Positions 1 to 6,693 are shown, counted from the stretch's first letter. The stretch: DNA of 8,533 bases from Kiritimatiellia bacterium (GCA_016302985.1 JAEDMN010000143.1:1-8533), one strand, 5' to 3'. A program made the numbers and translations. Notes: generated by a model not told the origin, from the letters alone.

Positions 1-64
1 ACATTCTTAACATTTTCATGCGCATTTTAACATCTTTTCAACAGATTTCTCGCTTTCATTCTGC

Positions 65-70
65 TACGAT
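65..70 (+). promoter_or_regulatory. Possible extended -10 promoter element for comM-comEC
   Basis: TGCTACGAT at 62-70 fits an extended -10 box (TGn followed by a TAnnAT-like hexamer). It sits about 48 bp upstream of the comM start. No good -35 hexamer is found 16-18 bp upstream, but the preceding 60 bases are strongly AT-rich in an otherwise GC-rich window, which could act as an UP-like element. This is a pattern match only, without transcript evidence. Confidence 0.35.
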
Positions 71-105
71 TGTCCTGTCGGCGCCACGGGGCGCCCCTGA
101 GGGAA

Positions 106-111
106 AGGAAG
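106..111 (+). promoter_or_regulatory. Ribosome-binding site fixing the comM start
   Basis: AGGAAG lies 6 nt before the ATG at 118. This supports the ATG over an in-frame TTG at 70, which would add 16 residues unlike the family. The protein from the ATG begins MLAKCHSGAVCGVDA, which is how ComM/YifB proteins normally start. Confidence 0.75.
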
Positions 112-117
112 AGCGGG

Positions 118-1653
118 ATGCTGGCGAAATGTCATTCGGGCGCGGTCTGCGGCGTGGACGCGCGCACGGTCGAGATCGAAGTCTGCGCGTCGGACGGCGC
201 GCCGCAGTTCACGATCGTCGGGTTGCCGGACCAGGCGGTGAAGGAGGCGAAGGACCGCGTCTCCACGGCGATCGGGAATTCGGGTTTCAAGAAGATCGAG
301 TCCAACATCACCGTCAACCTCGCGCCGGCCGACGTGCGGAAGGAGGGGCCGATCTACGACCTGCCCATCGCCGTCGCCCTGCTCGTCGCGACGGGGAAGG
401 TCCGCTCCACCTTCCTCTCCGACTACGCGATGGCGGGCGAGCTCGCGCTCTCGGGGGAGGTCCGGCGCGTCCAGGGCATCCTGCCCATCGTCCTGGAGAT
501 GCGGCGGATCGGGAAGCGCGGCATCCTCGTGCCGGAGGAGAACGTCCGCGAGGCCAGCGTCGTCGCGGGCATCGACGTCCATCCGGTCCGCTCCCTCCGC
601 GAGGCCGTGGACTTCTTCGCCGGCACCCTCGCGCTCGAACCGGTCTTCAGCGACCTCGGGGCGCTCGTCGAGGCGGACCGCGACGGCGGCGAGGACTTCG
701 CGGACGTCAAGGGGCAGGACATCGCGAAGTGGGCGCTCGAGGTCGCGGTCGCCGGCGGCCACAACGTCCTCATGATCGGTTCGCCCGGCAGCGGCAAGAC
801 CATGCTGGCCCGCCGTCTGCCCTCGATCCTCCCGCCCCTGACGCCGGACGAGGCGCTCGAGGTCACGCGCATCCATTCCGTCGCCGGCAAGCTCGAGGGC
901 GGGCGCGCGCTCGTGACGCGGCGTCCCTTCCGCGCCCCACACCACACGGTGAGCGACTGCGGCCTGCTCGGGGGCGGCACGCATCCCCAGCCCGGCGAAG
1001 TCTCGCTCGCGCACCGCGGCGTGCTCTTCCTGGACGAGTTCCCCGAATTCCGCCGCAACGTGCTCGAGGTGATGCGCCAGCCGCTGGAGGACGGGCACGT
1101 GGCGATTTCGCGCGCCGCGGCGGCGTGCGACTTCCCGAGCCGCTTCATGCTCGTGGCGGCGATGAACCCGTGCCCGTGCGGATACCGCGACGACCCGACG
1201 CACGCCTGCCGCTGCTCGCAGCGCCAGGTCGCGGCCTACCGCGGCAAGATCTCGGGTCCGCTGCTGGACCGCATCGACATCCAGCTCGCCCTCCAGCCGG
1301 TTCCCTTCCGGGAACTCGTGGACGCGCCGCGCGGCGAACCCTCCGCGGCGATCCGCGCCCGCGTCGTCGCCGCGCGCCGGCGGCAGGCCGCCCGGTTCGC
1401 GGACCTCCCCGGCGTCCACTGCAACGCGGAGATGCGCTCCCGCGACCTCGCGCGGTTCTGCTGCCTCGACGCGGAGGCGCAGCGGCGGATGCGCGCGCTC
1501 CTGCTCGAGCTCGACCTCTCCGCCCGCGCCTACGACCGCGTGCTCAAGGTCGCGCGCACGGTGGCGGACCTCGCCGGCTCGGACGCGGTGACGGCGGACC
1601 ACGTGCAGCAGGCCTGCGCCTGGCGGGAGCTCGACCGCGCCTACTGGAACTAG
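118..1653 (+). CDS. comM: ComM/YifB family Mg-chelatase-like AAA+ ATPase
   Basis: The product is 511 residues, the normal ComM/YifB length. Family knowledge: ComM is a cytoplasmic hexameric AAA+ helicase that promotes branch migration of incoming single-stranded DNA during natural transformation; outside competent species its role is less clear. An N-terminal ChlI-like domain (about 20-140) precedes the AAA+ core (about 190-395). The core has Walker A GSPGSGKT at 221-228, the family motif RPFRAPHHT at 269-277, Walker B GVLFLDEF at 301-308 and the cysteine-containing motif MNPCPCG at 349-355. A C-terminal Mg-chelatase domain (about 400-505) follows. All key residues are present, so it should be active. 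The ATG at 118 is chosen for its ribosome-binding site and family-typical N-terminus. The stop is 2 bp before the comEC start, suggesting co-transcription and translational coupling. True bacteriochlorophyll Mg-chelatase is unlikely given the YifB-type N-terminus. Confidence 0.95.
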   Translation: MLAKCHSGAVCGVDARTVEIEVCASDGAPQFTIVGLPDQAVKEAKDRVSTAIGNSGFKKIESNITVNLAPADVRKEGPIYDLPIAVALLVATGKVRSTFLSDYAMAGELALSGEVRRVQGILPIVLEMRRIGKRGILVPEENVREASVVAGIDVHPVRSLREAVDFFAGTLALEPVFSDLGALVEADRDGGEDFADVKGQDIAKWALEVAVAGGHNVLMIGSPGSGKTMLARRLPSILPPLTPDEALEVTRIHSVAGKLEGGRALVTRRPFRAPHHTVSDCGLLGGGTHPQPGEVSLAHRGVLFLDEFPEFRRNVLEVMRQPLEDGHVAISRAAAACDFPSRFMLVAAMNPCPCGYRDDPTHACRCSQRQVAAYRGKISGPLLDRIDIQLALQPVPFRELVDAPRGEPSAAIRARVVAARRRQAARFADLPGVHCNAEMRSRDLARFCCLDAEAQRRMRALLLELDLSARAYDRVLKVARTVADLAGSDAVTADHVQQACAWRELDRAYWN

Positions 1654-1655
1654 GC

Positions 1656-3155
1656 ATGTTCCGTCTTCCTCCACCCTCGGCCTCCGCCCGCCTCCTCCTC
1701 GCCGCCGGCGTCTTCCTCGCCGGCGAGGCCACGGGGTTCGCCCTGCCCCGTCTGGCCGACGCCTGGGCGGGTGTCGCCGGGATCCTCGCGACGGTCCTGC
1801 TCGCGGCCTACGGGTGGGGCGTGCGGCACCTCGGCTGGGGCGTCCTGCTCGGGGCCGGCCTCCTGCTCGCGTTCCGCACGGATGTCCGGCGGATGGAGGT
1901 CCTCGTCGCGCCCACGAACGGGAGCGCGCCGCGCGTGCTCCGCGTGGAGGGTCCCGTCACCCTGCGGACAGGACGCAACGGCGGGCGGCATGCGGAGTTC
2001 CCTTCCAGCGCAGCTCCCCTGCCGCTGAGGGTCGTCCTCCCCGTCCCGGACGGCGAACCGCCGCCGCAGGCCGGAGAACGCTGGGAAGTGCGGGGGCGGA
2101 TCGCGCACGGGCCGGACGGCCGGAGCCGCTTCGCCCGGCACACGCTCTTCGTGCGCAGCCCCGCCCACGCGCGCCGCCTGCCCGCGGCGGCCGGGGACGT
2201 GGCGCGGCGGAACTGGCACCGGCTCGGCGAGGGGCTGGCGCGCACGCTCGGGCTGGGGCTCGGCTGGTGCGGCGAGCTGGCCGGGCTCAACCGCGCCATC
2301 CTCCTGGGGCGCCGCGAAGAGATCGATCCGGCCCGCCGACGGACCTTCGTGGACGCCGGCACGATTCACGTCTTCGCGATCTCCGGCCTCCACGTCATGG
2401 TCCTGGCCTGGTTCCTCGACGCGCTGCTTCTGCGGCTGGAACTCCCGCACGGGCTGCGCGGGCTCGTCAGCCTGCCGCCGCTCTGGGCCTACGTCGTGCT
2501 GACCGGAGCCCATCCCAGCGCGGTCCGCGCGGCGCTGATGGCGTCGCTCTGCCTCGCGGCGACCGCGTTCGGCCGGCGGCCGGACGCGCGGTGCGCCTGG
2601 GCCCTGACCGCGTTCCTCGTCTACGGACTCCACCCGGAGCGGATCTTCGACGTCGGCTGCGCCTTCTCCTTCGCCGTCATGCTCGGCATCGTCCTCTGGC
2701 TGGACCTGACGGACAGGGCCGAGCTCCACGTCCTGGACGGGCATCCCGGGCTGCGGCGGCACGCGGGGGATTTCGCATTCTCCTTCGCGGCCTGGGCCGC
2801 GGGGGTGCCGATCGCGGCCCATGTGTTCGGCCGCGTCACGCCAGGGGGGCTGCTGGCGAATTTCGTCGTGATCAAATGCGCGAAGCCGCTGGTCCAGTTC
2901 GCCGCGGGCGCACTTGCGGCCGGGGGCTTCTGCGCACCGCTGGCCGCCCTCCTCAACAACGCGGCGGCGGTGTTCACCTGGGCGATGGTCGTCGTCTCGG
3001 AGCGCGTGGCCGCCCTGCCCGGGTCGACCTTCGAGGTCCGCCCCTGGTCGCTCGCGGCCTGCGCCGCGTGGTACGCCGGGTACGGAGCCGTCCTGCTCCT
3101 TCTCGGAAGGATCCTCCCCGGGTGGGGGCGGGTGGCGAAAAGGTGGTGGAAATGA
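1656..3155 (+). CDS. comEC: ComEC/Rec2-type DNA-uptake channel, lacking the C-terminal metallo-beta-lactamase domain
   Basis: The product is 499 residues. Family knowledge: ComEC is the inner-membrane channel that carries single-stranded DNA into the cytoplasm during natural transformation. Two to three hydrophobic helices (about 10-75) are followed by a soluble OB-fold-like DUF4131 stretch (about 90-170). The Competence domain follows (about 210-490), with the hallmark FAISGLHV at 240-247, the pore-region motif TGAHPSAVRAALM at 283-295 and a conserved GVPIAAHVFG segment near 383. Many ComEC proteins are about 700-800 residues and end in a metallo-beta-lactamase-like domain. Here the gene stops after the last membrane helix with a basic tail (RVAKRWWK), and no separate such domain is encoded downstream. 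The ATG lies 2 bp after the comM stop and the same frame is open far upstream, so the start rests on the short signal-like N-terminus and this spacing. A DNA-uptake role is inferred from the family and from comM next door. Confidence 0.9.
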   Translation: MFRLPPPSASARLLLAAGVFLAGEATGFALPRLADAWAGVAGILATVLLAAYGWGVRHLGWGVLLGAGLLLAFRTDVRRMEVLVAPTNGSAPRVLRVEGPVTLRTGRNGGRHAEFPSSAAPLPLRVVLPVPDGEPPPQAGERWEVRGRIAHGPDGRSRFARHTLFVRSPAHARRLPAAAGDVARRNWHRLGEGLARTLGLGLGWCGELAGLNRAILLGRREEIDPARRRTFVDAGTIHVFAISGLHVMVLAWFLDALLLRLELPHGLRGLVSLPPLWAYVVLTGAHPSAVRAALMASLCLAATAFGRRPDARCAWALTAFLVYGLHPERIFDVGCAFSFAVMLGIVLWLDLTDRAELHVLDGHPGLRRHAGDFAFSFAAWAAGVPIAAHVFGRVTPGGLLANFVVIKCAKPLVQFAAGALAAGGFCAPLAALLNNAAAVFTWAMVVVSERVAALPGSTFEVRPWSLAACAAWYAGYGAVLLLLGRILPGWGRVAKRWWK

Positions 3156-3177
3156 CGGCGGGGTCAGTCCGCCATCA
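3153..3177. terminator. Inverted repeat between convergent genes, possible weak bidirectional terminator
   Basis: The arms TGA-C-GGCGG (3153-3161) and CCGCC-A-TCA (3169-3177) can form eight pairs with one mismatch around a 7-nt loop. The repeat holds the comEC stop in one arm and the Nudix gene stop in the loop. It sits exactly where two transcription units meet. No real T-run follows on either strand (only TTT on the minus side), so it is at best a weak intrinsic terminator or a read-through barrier. Confidence 0.35.
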
Positions 3178-3703
3178 GGCGGTAGCAGGCCCAGGCGGAC
3201 AGCGTCTTCGAGTCGAAGATCGTGCCGGCGCGAATCGCGTCCTCGACCTCCGCGGCGGACAGGACCACCGGGAAGACGTTCTCGTCGGGATCCTGGTCCT
3301 GCGCGTGCGGCTCCCCGGTGATCTCGGCGAAGTAGACGTGGATGCGTTCCTCGCAGTAGCCGGGCGTGCAGATGATCGTGGTGAGGAAGCGGATCGACTG
3401 GACGTCGTAGCCCGTCTCCTCGGCCGTCTCCCGGCGGGCGCCGGCCTCGGGATCCTCGCCCTTCTCGAGTCCGCCCGCGATCACTTCGACCAGGGCCTCC
3501 TCGGCGGCCTTGCGGTACTGCTTCACGAAGACGAACTTCCCGTCGGGGCGGCGCGCCAGCACGGCCACGGCGTTCCCGTGGCGGACCACCTCGCGCTTCG
3601 CCTTCCGGCCGTCGGGCAGCTCGATGTCGACGAGATCGACGTCGATGATCCGGCCCGTGTACACGCGCTCGGAATGAAGGGTCTTCTCGGTGAACTTGTC
3701 CAT
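3164..3703 (-). CDS. Nudix hydrolase, ADP-ribose pyrophosphatase type
   Basis: The product is 179 residues, probably cytoplasmic. A complete Nudix box GX5EX7REUXEEXGU is present at 77-99 (G77, E83, R91-E92, E95-E96, G98), including the metal-binding glutamates. KQYR at 61-64 and TPGYCEE at 113-119 match the ADP-ribose pyrophosphatase subgroup (NudF-like), in which a proline about 15 residues after the box marks ADP-ribose specificity. The expected reaction is ADP-ribose to AMP plus ribose 5-phosphate; other nucleoside diphosphate sugars are possible. The N-terminus (about 1-50) also fits the family's first beta-sheet domain. The ATG at 3703 has a GAGG site 9 nt upstream, within the last codons of the preceding phosphoesterase gene, and only 6 bp separate the two genes, so they are probably coupled. 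It is the last gene of the minus-strand cluster. Confidence 0.92.
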   Translation of the reverse strand: MDKFTEKTLHSERVYTGRIIDVDLVDIELPDGRKAKREVVRHGNAVAVLARRPDGKFVFVKQYRKAAEEALVEVIAGGLEKGEDPEAGARRETAEETGYDVQSIRFLTTIICTPGYCEERIHVYFAEITGEPHAQDQDPDENVFPVVLSAAEVEDAIRAGTIFDSKTLSAWACYRLMAD

Positions 3704-3709
3704 TGCGGG

Positions 3710-4816
3710 CTACCTCAGCTTCCAGTTCAGATAGGGGGTGCGGGCGTCGCCGCCGAAGACGCGGGCGTAGACGCCGTCGGACGCGACCTCGAGGCGGCAG
3801 AAGCCCGCCGCCAGGGAACGGTAGTGCCGCGTCATCGAGGGACGGTATTCGGCGAGGAAGGCCTTGTCCTCGGGCTTCTTCTGCGCGCTGCCGTACTTTT
3901 CGGGCGACGTGTACTGCGGGGCGGCCGTCGCGAGGTCCTCGGACTTCCAGACGCTGTTGACGATGACCTGGACGAGGCGTCCGGCGGGGCGGACGCACTC
4001 CGTCAGCTCGGTCGTGTGGATGTGGCCGGCGACGACGATCGCGTGGCGCCGCTCGAGCAGCGACCAGAGGTGGCGGCGTTCCCCGGCGCGCTTCCGGCCG
4101 CCGTAGAGCATCCACTGGCAGCTGCCGCCGTCCGAGGGGATGACGGGGCCGTGCGTCACGAGGAACGTGTAGCGCGCGTCGGGATGGTCCGCGAGCGCCT
4201 GCTCGATGACCGCCATCTTCGGATCGGTGAAATCGACGTGGATCCAGAGGTCGGGGCCCTGCGTGTACGCGAACGTGGTGCAGGAAACGGGTGCGCCGCA
4301 GGCCTCGGTCATCCGCGCGTTCATCCAGTCGCGGTAGAACTTCGCCGCGTCGTCGTGGCAGCCGTTGCGGATGTCGTGGTTGCCGACGACCAGGCGGAGG
4401 GGCACGTCGTCGCCCACCGCCGCGTGGATCGCCGAATAGGCGTCCGTCGCCATCTGCGCGTGCACGGCGCCGTCATTGCAGTCGCCCTGGATGAGGTCGC
4501 CGACCTGGAGGGCGAAGGCCGTGTCGGGCCGACGCGCCGCCTTCGCGGCCGCGAGCAGGCGGGGGATGCGCGTCGCCCACATCTCGCCGTTGCGCGCGAA
4601 CTCGGCGCGCTGGATCGCCTCCAGACGCGCGGAGACGTCACGCCCAGGATAGGCCTTGTGGTAGACCGTCGCGGGCGCCTTGTCGTAGTGCGTGTCGCCC
4701 AGCACCACCACCGAGTAGACGCCCGCCGTCCCGCGGTCCGTCCGACAGCCGGCGGACACCATGCCCAGCACGCCCGCGGCGCAGCCCCGGATCCAGCCTC
4801 TACGCGTCATTTCCAT
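3710..4816 (-). CDS. Exported metallophosphoesterase (calcineurin-like fold)
   Basis: The product is 368 residues from the ATG at 4816. All the dinuclear-metal motifs are present: GDTH with D41 and H43, GDLIQGD with D107, GNHD at 145-148, TH with H222, and GHIH at 264-267. It is therefore probably an active phosphatase, phosphodiesterase or nucleotidase; the substrate cannot be read from the sequence. The N-terminus has a twin-arginine-like motif, TRRGWIR, followed by a short hydrophobic stretch ending in VSAGC. This suggests Tat export and perhaps lipid attachment, although the lipobox is imperfect. The same frame is open to a GTG at 4843, with other ATGs at 4825 and 4810. GAAAGG lies 9 nt before 4816, which is why that start is chosen. 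It sits between the SBP-permease fusion and the Nudix gene, with only 6 bp to the latter. Both enzymes split phosphate compounds, so a shared scavenging role is possible but inferred. Confidence 0.87.
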   Translation of the reverse strand: MEMTRRGWIRGCAAGVLGMVSAGCRTDRGTAGVYSVVVLGDTHYDKAPATVYHKAYPGRDVSARLEAIQRAEFARNGEMWATRIPRLLAAAKAARRPDTAFALQVGDLIQGDCNDGAVHAQMATDAYSAIHAAVGDDVPLRLVVGNHDIRNGCHDDAAKFYRDWMNARMTEACGAPVSCTTFAYTQGPDLWIHVDFTDPKMAVIEQALADHPDARYTFLVTHGPVIPSDGGSCQWMLYGGRKRAGERRHLWSLLERRHAIVVAGHIHTTELTECVRPAGRLVQVIVNSVWKSEDLATAAPQYTSPEKYGSAQKKPEDKAFLAEYRPSMTRHYRSLAAGFCRLEVASDGVYARVFGGDARTPYLNWKLR

Positions 4817-4825
4817 GTCGTTCAT

Positions 4826-4831
4826 CCTTTC
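4826..4831 (-). promoter_or_regulatory. Ribosome-binding site of the metallophosphoesterase gene
   Basis: On the minus strand GAAAGG lies 9 nt upstream of the ATG at 4816. It directly abuts another in-frame ATG at 4825, leaving no room to serve that one. It therefore favours 4816, or less well 4810, as the start. Confidence 0.5.
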
Positions 4832-4885
4832 TTCCGCCGCCACGGGAACGCGCCAGCAACACGAGAAAGATGCCGGCGTTGCGCT

Positions 4886-6268
4886 TCACGAGAGCTTCCT
4901 CTCCACGTACGCGACGGTGCGGTCCACGATCCAGTTCATGAGGCAGTACGCCGCCGCCACGGACAGGAGCGGGCCGAATGCGGCGAAGGTGCGGCCGCAG
5001 ACGATGTCCGCCGCCATCGTCAGGTCGCAGACGCTGACCGACCCGACGACCGACGTCCACTGCACCAGCTCGACGAGCTTCACGCGCGAGACGCGCAGCC
5101 AGGCACGCACGCCGTCGCCCGCCGGCACGAGGAACGCGGCGAACCAGAAGGAGAAGGCCATCACCGCGACGACCCACATCGAGGCGGAGGTGAGGATCGC
5201 GCAGCCGACGGTGAGGATCACGACCGGCGGCGGCAGCAGGCGGACGACTTCGAGCACGGTGGCGATCGCCTTCTGGATGAAGGCCGGCGCGCGGAGGTTC
5301 GCCAGGTGGAGGACCGCGGCGAAGACGAAGCCGAGGATCGCGGACAGGAACGTCAGCGAAAGCGTCGTGAAGAAGCCCACGACAAAGAGGCGGATGCGCG
5401 GGTCCTTGATCAGCACCTTGGAGAAGCCGAGGCGGGTGGAGCCGAGCATCATGCCACCCGCGTCGCCGCCGCGCACGAGCACCTTCGTATCCGAATCGAA
5501 GTACCCGTCGGACATGAGCACGCCCTTCTCGACCTCGTTGGCGTTGTAGTCGTCGATGACGATGTCGAGCTCGCCCTTCGCCAGCTCGTCGAGGATCTCG
5601 TCGTCCGGCCGGCAGGAGATCAGGGGCTTCAGGCGGTTGACCTGCGCGAAGCGGCGGATGAACTCGATGTCGAAGCCCACGAGCTCGCCGGAGTCGTCCA
5701 CGAAGGAGGACGGTTCCTCCGTGCCGCTCGTGCCGATGCGGATCACGCCGTTGGAACCGTCCGGCTCGGGGATGACCGGCATGGGCACGTACTCGTCGCT
5801 CTGGCACCAGCGCAGGAACATGTCGTCGTAGTAGCCGACCTTGCGGTAGTTCCGGATGAAGGTGTTCAGCTTCGTCACGAGGTCGGGGCGGTTCGTGGAG
5901 ACGAGGACGACGGATGGCGCGCGCGCGATGGACTCGTCGAGCACCTTCAGGCGGTTCGGGTAGGCCCGCAGCGCCACGTTGAGCACGTGCTCGTTGTAGA
6001 CGAAGCCCTCGATGCGACCCGCGAGCAGCGCCATGAACGCGTCGTCGAACTCGCTGAAGCCGACGATCTGCGCCTGCGGGAAGACCTGGCGGGAAACGCG
6101 TTCGGAATCATAGCCGGCGAGCACGCCCACCCGGCAGTCCGCGCGGTTGAGGTCCGACGGACGCTTGAACTCCTCCGGCCGGCTGTACTTCGCGGCGCTC
6201 GCCAAATGGGCGATCGCCAGCAGCGTGGCCACGACCGCGACGCCGATCACGATGTCCCGAATCTTCAC
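4886..6268 (-). CDS. Substrate-binding/permease fusion of amino-acid ABC transporter type, missing the EAA coupling loop
   Basis: The product is 460 residues. A signal peptide or anchor (about 6-26) precedes two pieces of amino-acid-type (SBP_bac_3) binding domain. Residues 45-156 look like lobe 2 plus the C-terminal tail (VGVLAG at 47-52), and residues 175-267 look like lobe 1 (signature LVGFDIEF at 197-203). A HisM/GlnP-like permease region follows, with helices near 296-323, 336-361, 363-382 and 428-449, ending in a family-like segment (TSVVGSVSV at 405-413, YVERKL at 454-459). The stretch that normally carries the EAA loop contacting the ATPase is absent: residues pass directly from WFAA (375-378) to FLVPAG (379-384). 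The lobe 1 ligand arginine position appears to be V246. No ATPase gene is nearby. Translation starts at a GTG with AAGGGG 5 nt upstream, overlapping the DUF486 stop codon. The family is clear; transport activity is doubtful. Confidence 0.85.
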   Translation of the reverse strand: MKIRDIVIGVAVVATLLAIAHLASAAKYSRPEEFKRPSDLNRADCRVGVLAGYDSERVSRQVFPQAQIVGFSEFDDAFMALLAGRIEGFVYNEHVLNVALRAYPNRLKVLDESIARAPSVVLVSTNRPDLVTKLNTFIRNYRKVGYYDDMFLRWCQSDEYVPMPVIPEPDGSNGVIRIGTSGTEEPSSFVDDSGELVGFDIEFIRRFAQVNRLKPLISCRPDDEILDELAKGELDIVIDDYNANEVEKGVLMSDGYFDSDTKVLVRGGDAGGMMLGSTRLGFSKVLIKDPRIRLFVVGFFTTLSLTFLSAILGFVFAAVLHLANLRAPAFIQKAIATVLEVVRLLPPPVVILTVGCAILTSASMWVVAVMAFSFWFAAFLVPAGDGVRAWLRVSRVKLVELVQWTSVVGSVSVCDLTMAADIVCGRTFAAFGPLLSVAAAYCLMNWIVDRTVAYVERKLS

Positions 6269-6271
6269 GTT

Positions 6272-6279
6272 TCCCCCTT
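6272..6279 (-). promoter_or_regulatory. Ribosome-binding site for the GTG start of the SBP-permease gene
   Basis: AAGGGGGA on the minus strand begins on the final A of the DUF486 stop codon and precedes the GTG at 6268 by a few bases. It supports this non-ATG start and suggests that translation of the two genes is coupled. Confidence 0.6.
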
Positions 6280-6662
6280 CACAGCTTGGACCGGTTGACG
6301 AAATAGACGGCCCCGACCATGCAGAGCAGGGCCCACAGGTAGTCCCAGCGCCATTTCTCGCCCATGAAGAGGATCATGAACGGGACGAACACCGCGACCG
6401 TGATCACCTCCTGAATGATCTTCAGCTGCGCCACGTTGAGCCCCGCGCCCGCGCCGATCCGGTTGGCCGGCACGGCGACGCAGTACTCGAAGAAGGCAAT
6501 GGCCCAGCTCGTCAGGATGATGAGGAACAGCGGCGCCGAGGTGCCGGCGTGCCCGGACCGGAGATGCCAGTACCAGGCCGTCAGCATAAGCAGATTGCTC
6601 ACGGCCAACATCGCGACCGTGAGCACCACGCCCCAGGGACCGGACAGCACGCTCGTAGACAT
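6279..6662 (-). CDS. DUF486 family (DMT superfamily) small membrane protein
   Basis: The product is 127 residues with four predicted membrane helices (about 10-33, 43-66, 80-101 and 105-123), an inner-membrane protein of standard length for DUF486. Family hallmarks are SNLLMLTAWYWHL at 22-34, a SWAIAFFEYCVAVPANRIG segment at 52-70 and QLKIIQEVITVAVFVPF at 79-95. DUF486 proteins belong to the drug/metabolite transporter superfamily and resemble small multidrug transporters in size, but their substrate is not established. The ATG at 6662 has GGAGGAAGGA upstream with an 8-nt gap. The gene lies 31 bp after the acyl-CoA ligase gene and 10 bp before the SBP-permease gene, so it is very probably in the same operon. 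Nothing in the sequence identifies its cargo. Confidence 0.92.
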   Translation of the reverse strand: MSTSVLSGPWGVVLTVAMLAVSNLLMLTAWYWHLRSGHAGTSAPLFLIILTSWAIAFFEYCVAVPANRIGAGAGLNVAQLKIIQEVITVAVFVPFMILFMGEKWRWDYLWALLCMVGAVYFVNRSKL

Positions 6663-6693
6663 GGTCCTTGTCCTTCCTCCCCTACGGACCCGA

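Noticed and set aside
118..1653. A magnesium chelatase ChlI/BchI subunit for chlorophyll synthesis
   Set aside because: The N-terminal domain, the NPCPCG motif and the comEC neighbour fit ComM/YifB; no pigment genes are present.
18..1655. An N-terminal extension of comEC back to position 18
   Set aside because: The in-frame stretch is the +1 shadow of comM; comEC sequence begins at the ATG at 1656, 2 bp after the comM stop.
64..1674. A 536-codon open frame on the minus strand opposite comM
   Set aside because: It is the antisense shadow of a GC-rich gene, with low-complexity Arg/Ala/Glu/Asp composition, while the plus-strand frame shows every ComM motif.
1650..4115. An 821-codon minus-strand frame across comEC, the Nudix gene and part of the phosphoesterase
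   Set aside because: It crosses three real genes on both strands, is rich in Arg/Gly/Pro/Ala and matches no family I recognise; it arises from the scarcity of stops in GC-rich DNA.
3153..6298. A very long plus-strand frame (1814-6298, about 1494 codons) running opposite the minus-strand cluster
   Set aside because: It is antisense to well-supported genes and its translation is repetitive in Arg, Ala, Val and Asp without domain motifs.
6663..6690. GGTCC/GGACC inverted repeat around the DUF486 ribosome-binding site
   Set aside because: Only five base pairs with an 18-nt loop; too weak to claim as a regulatory hairpin or riboswitch.
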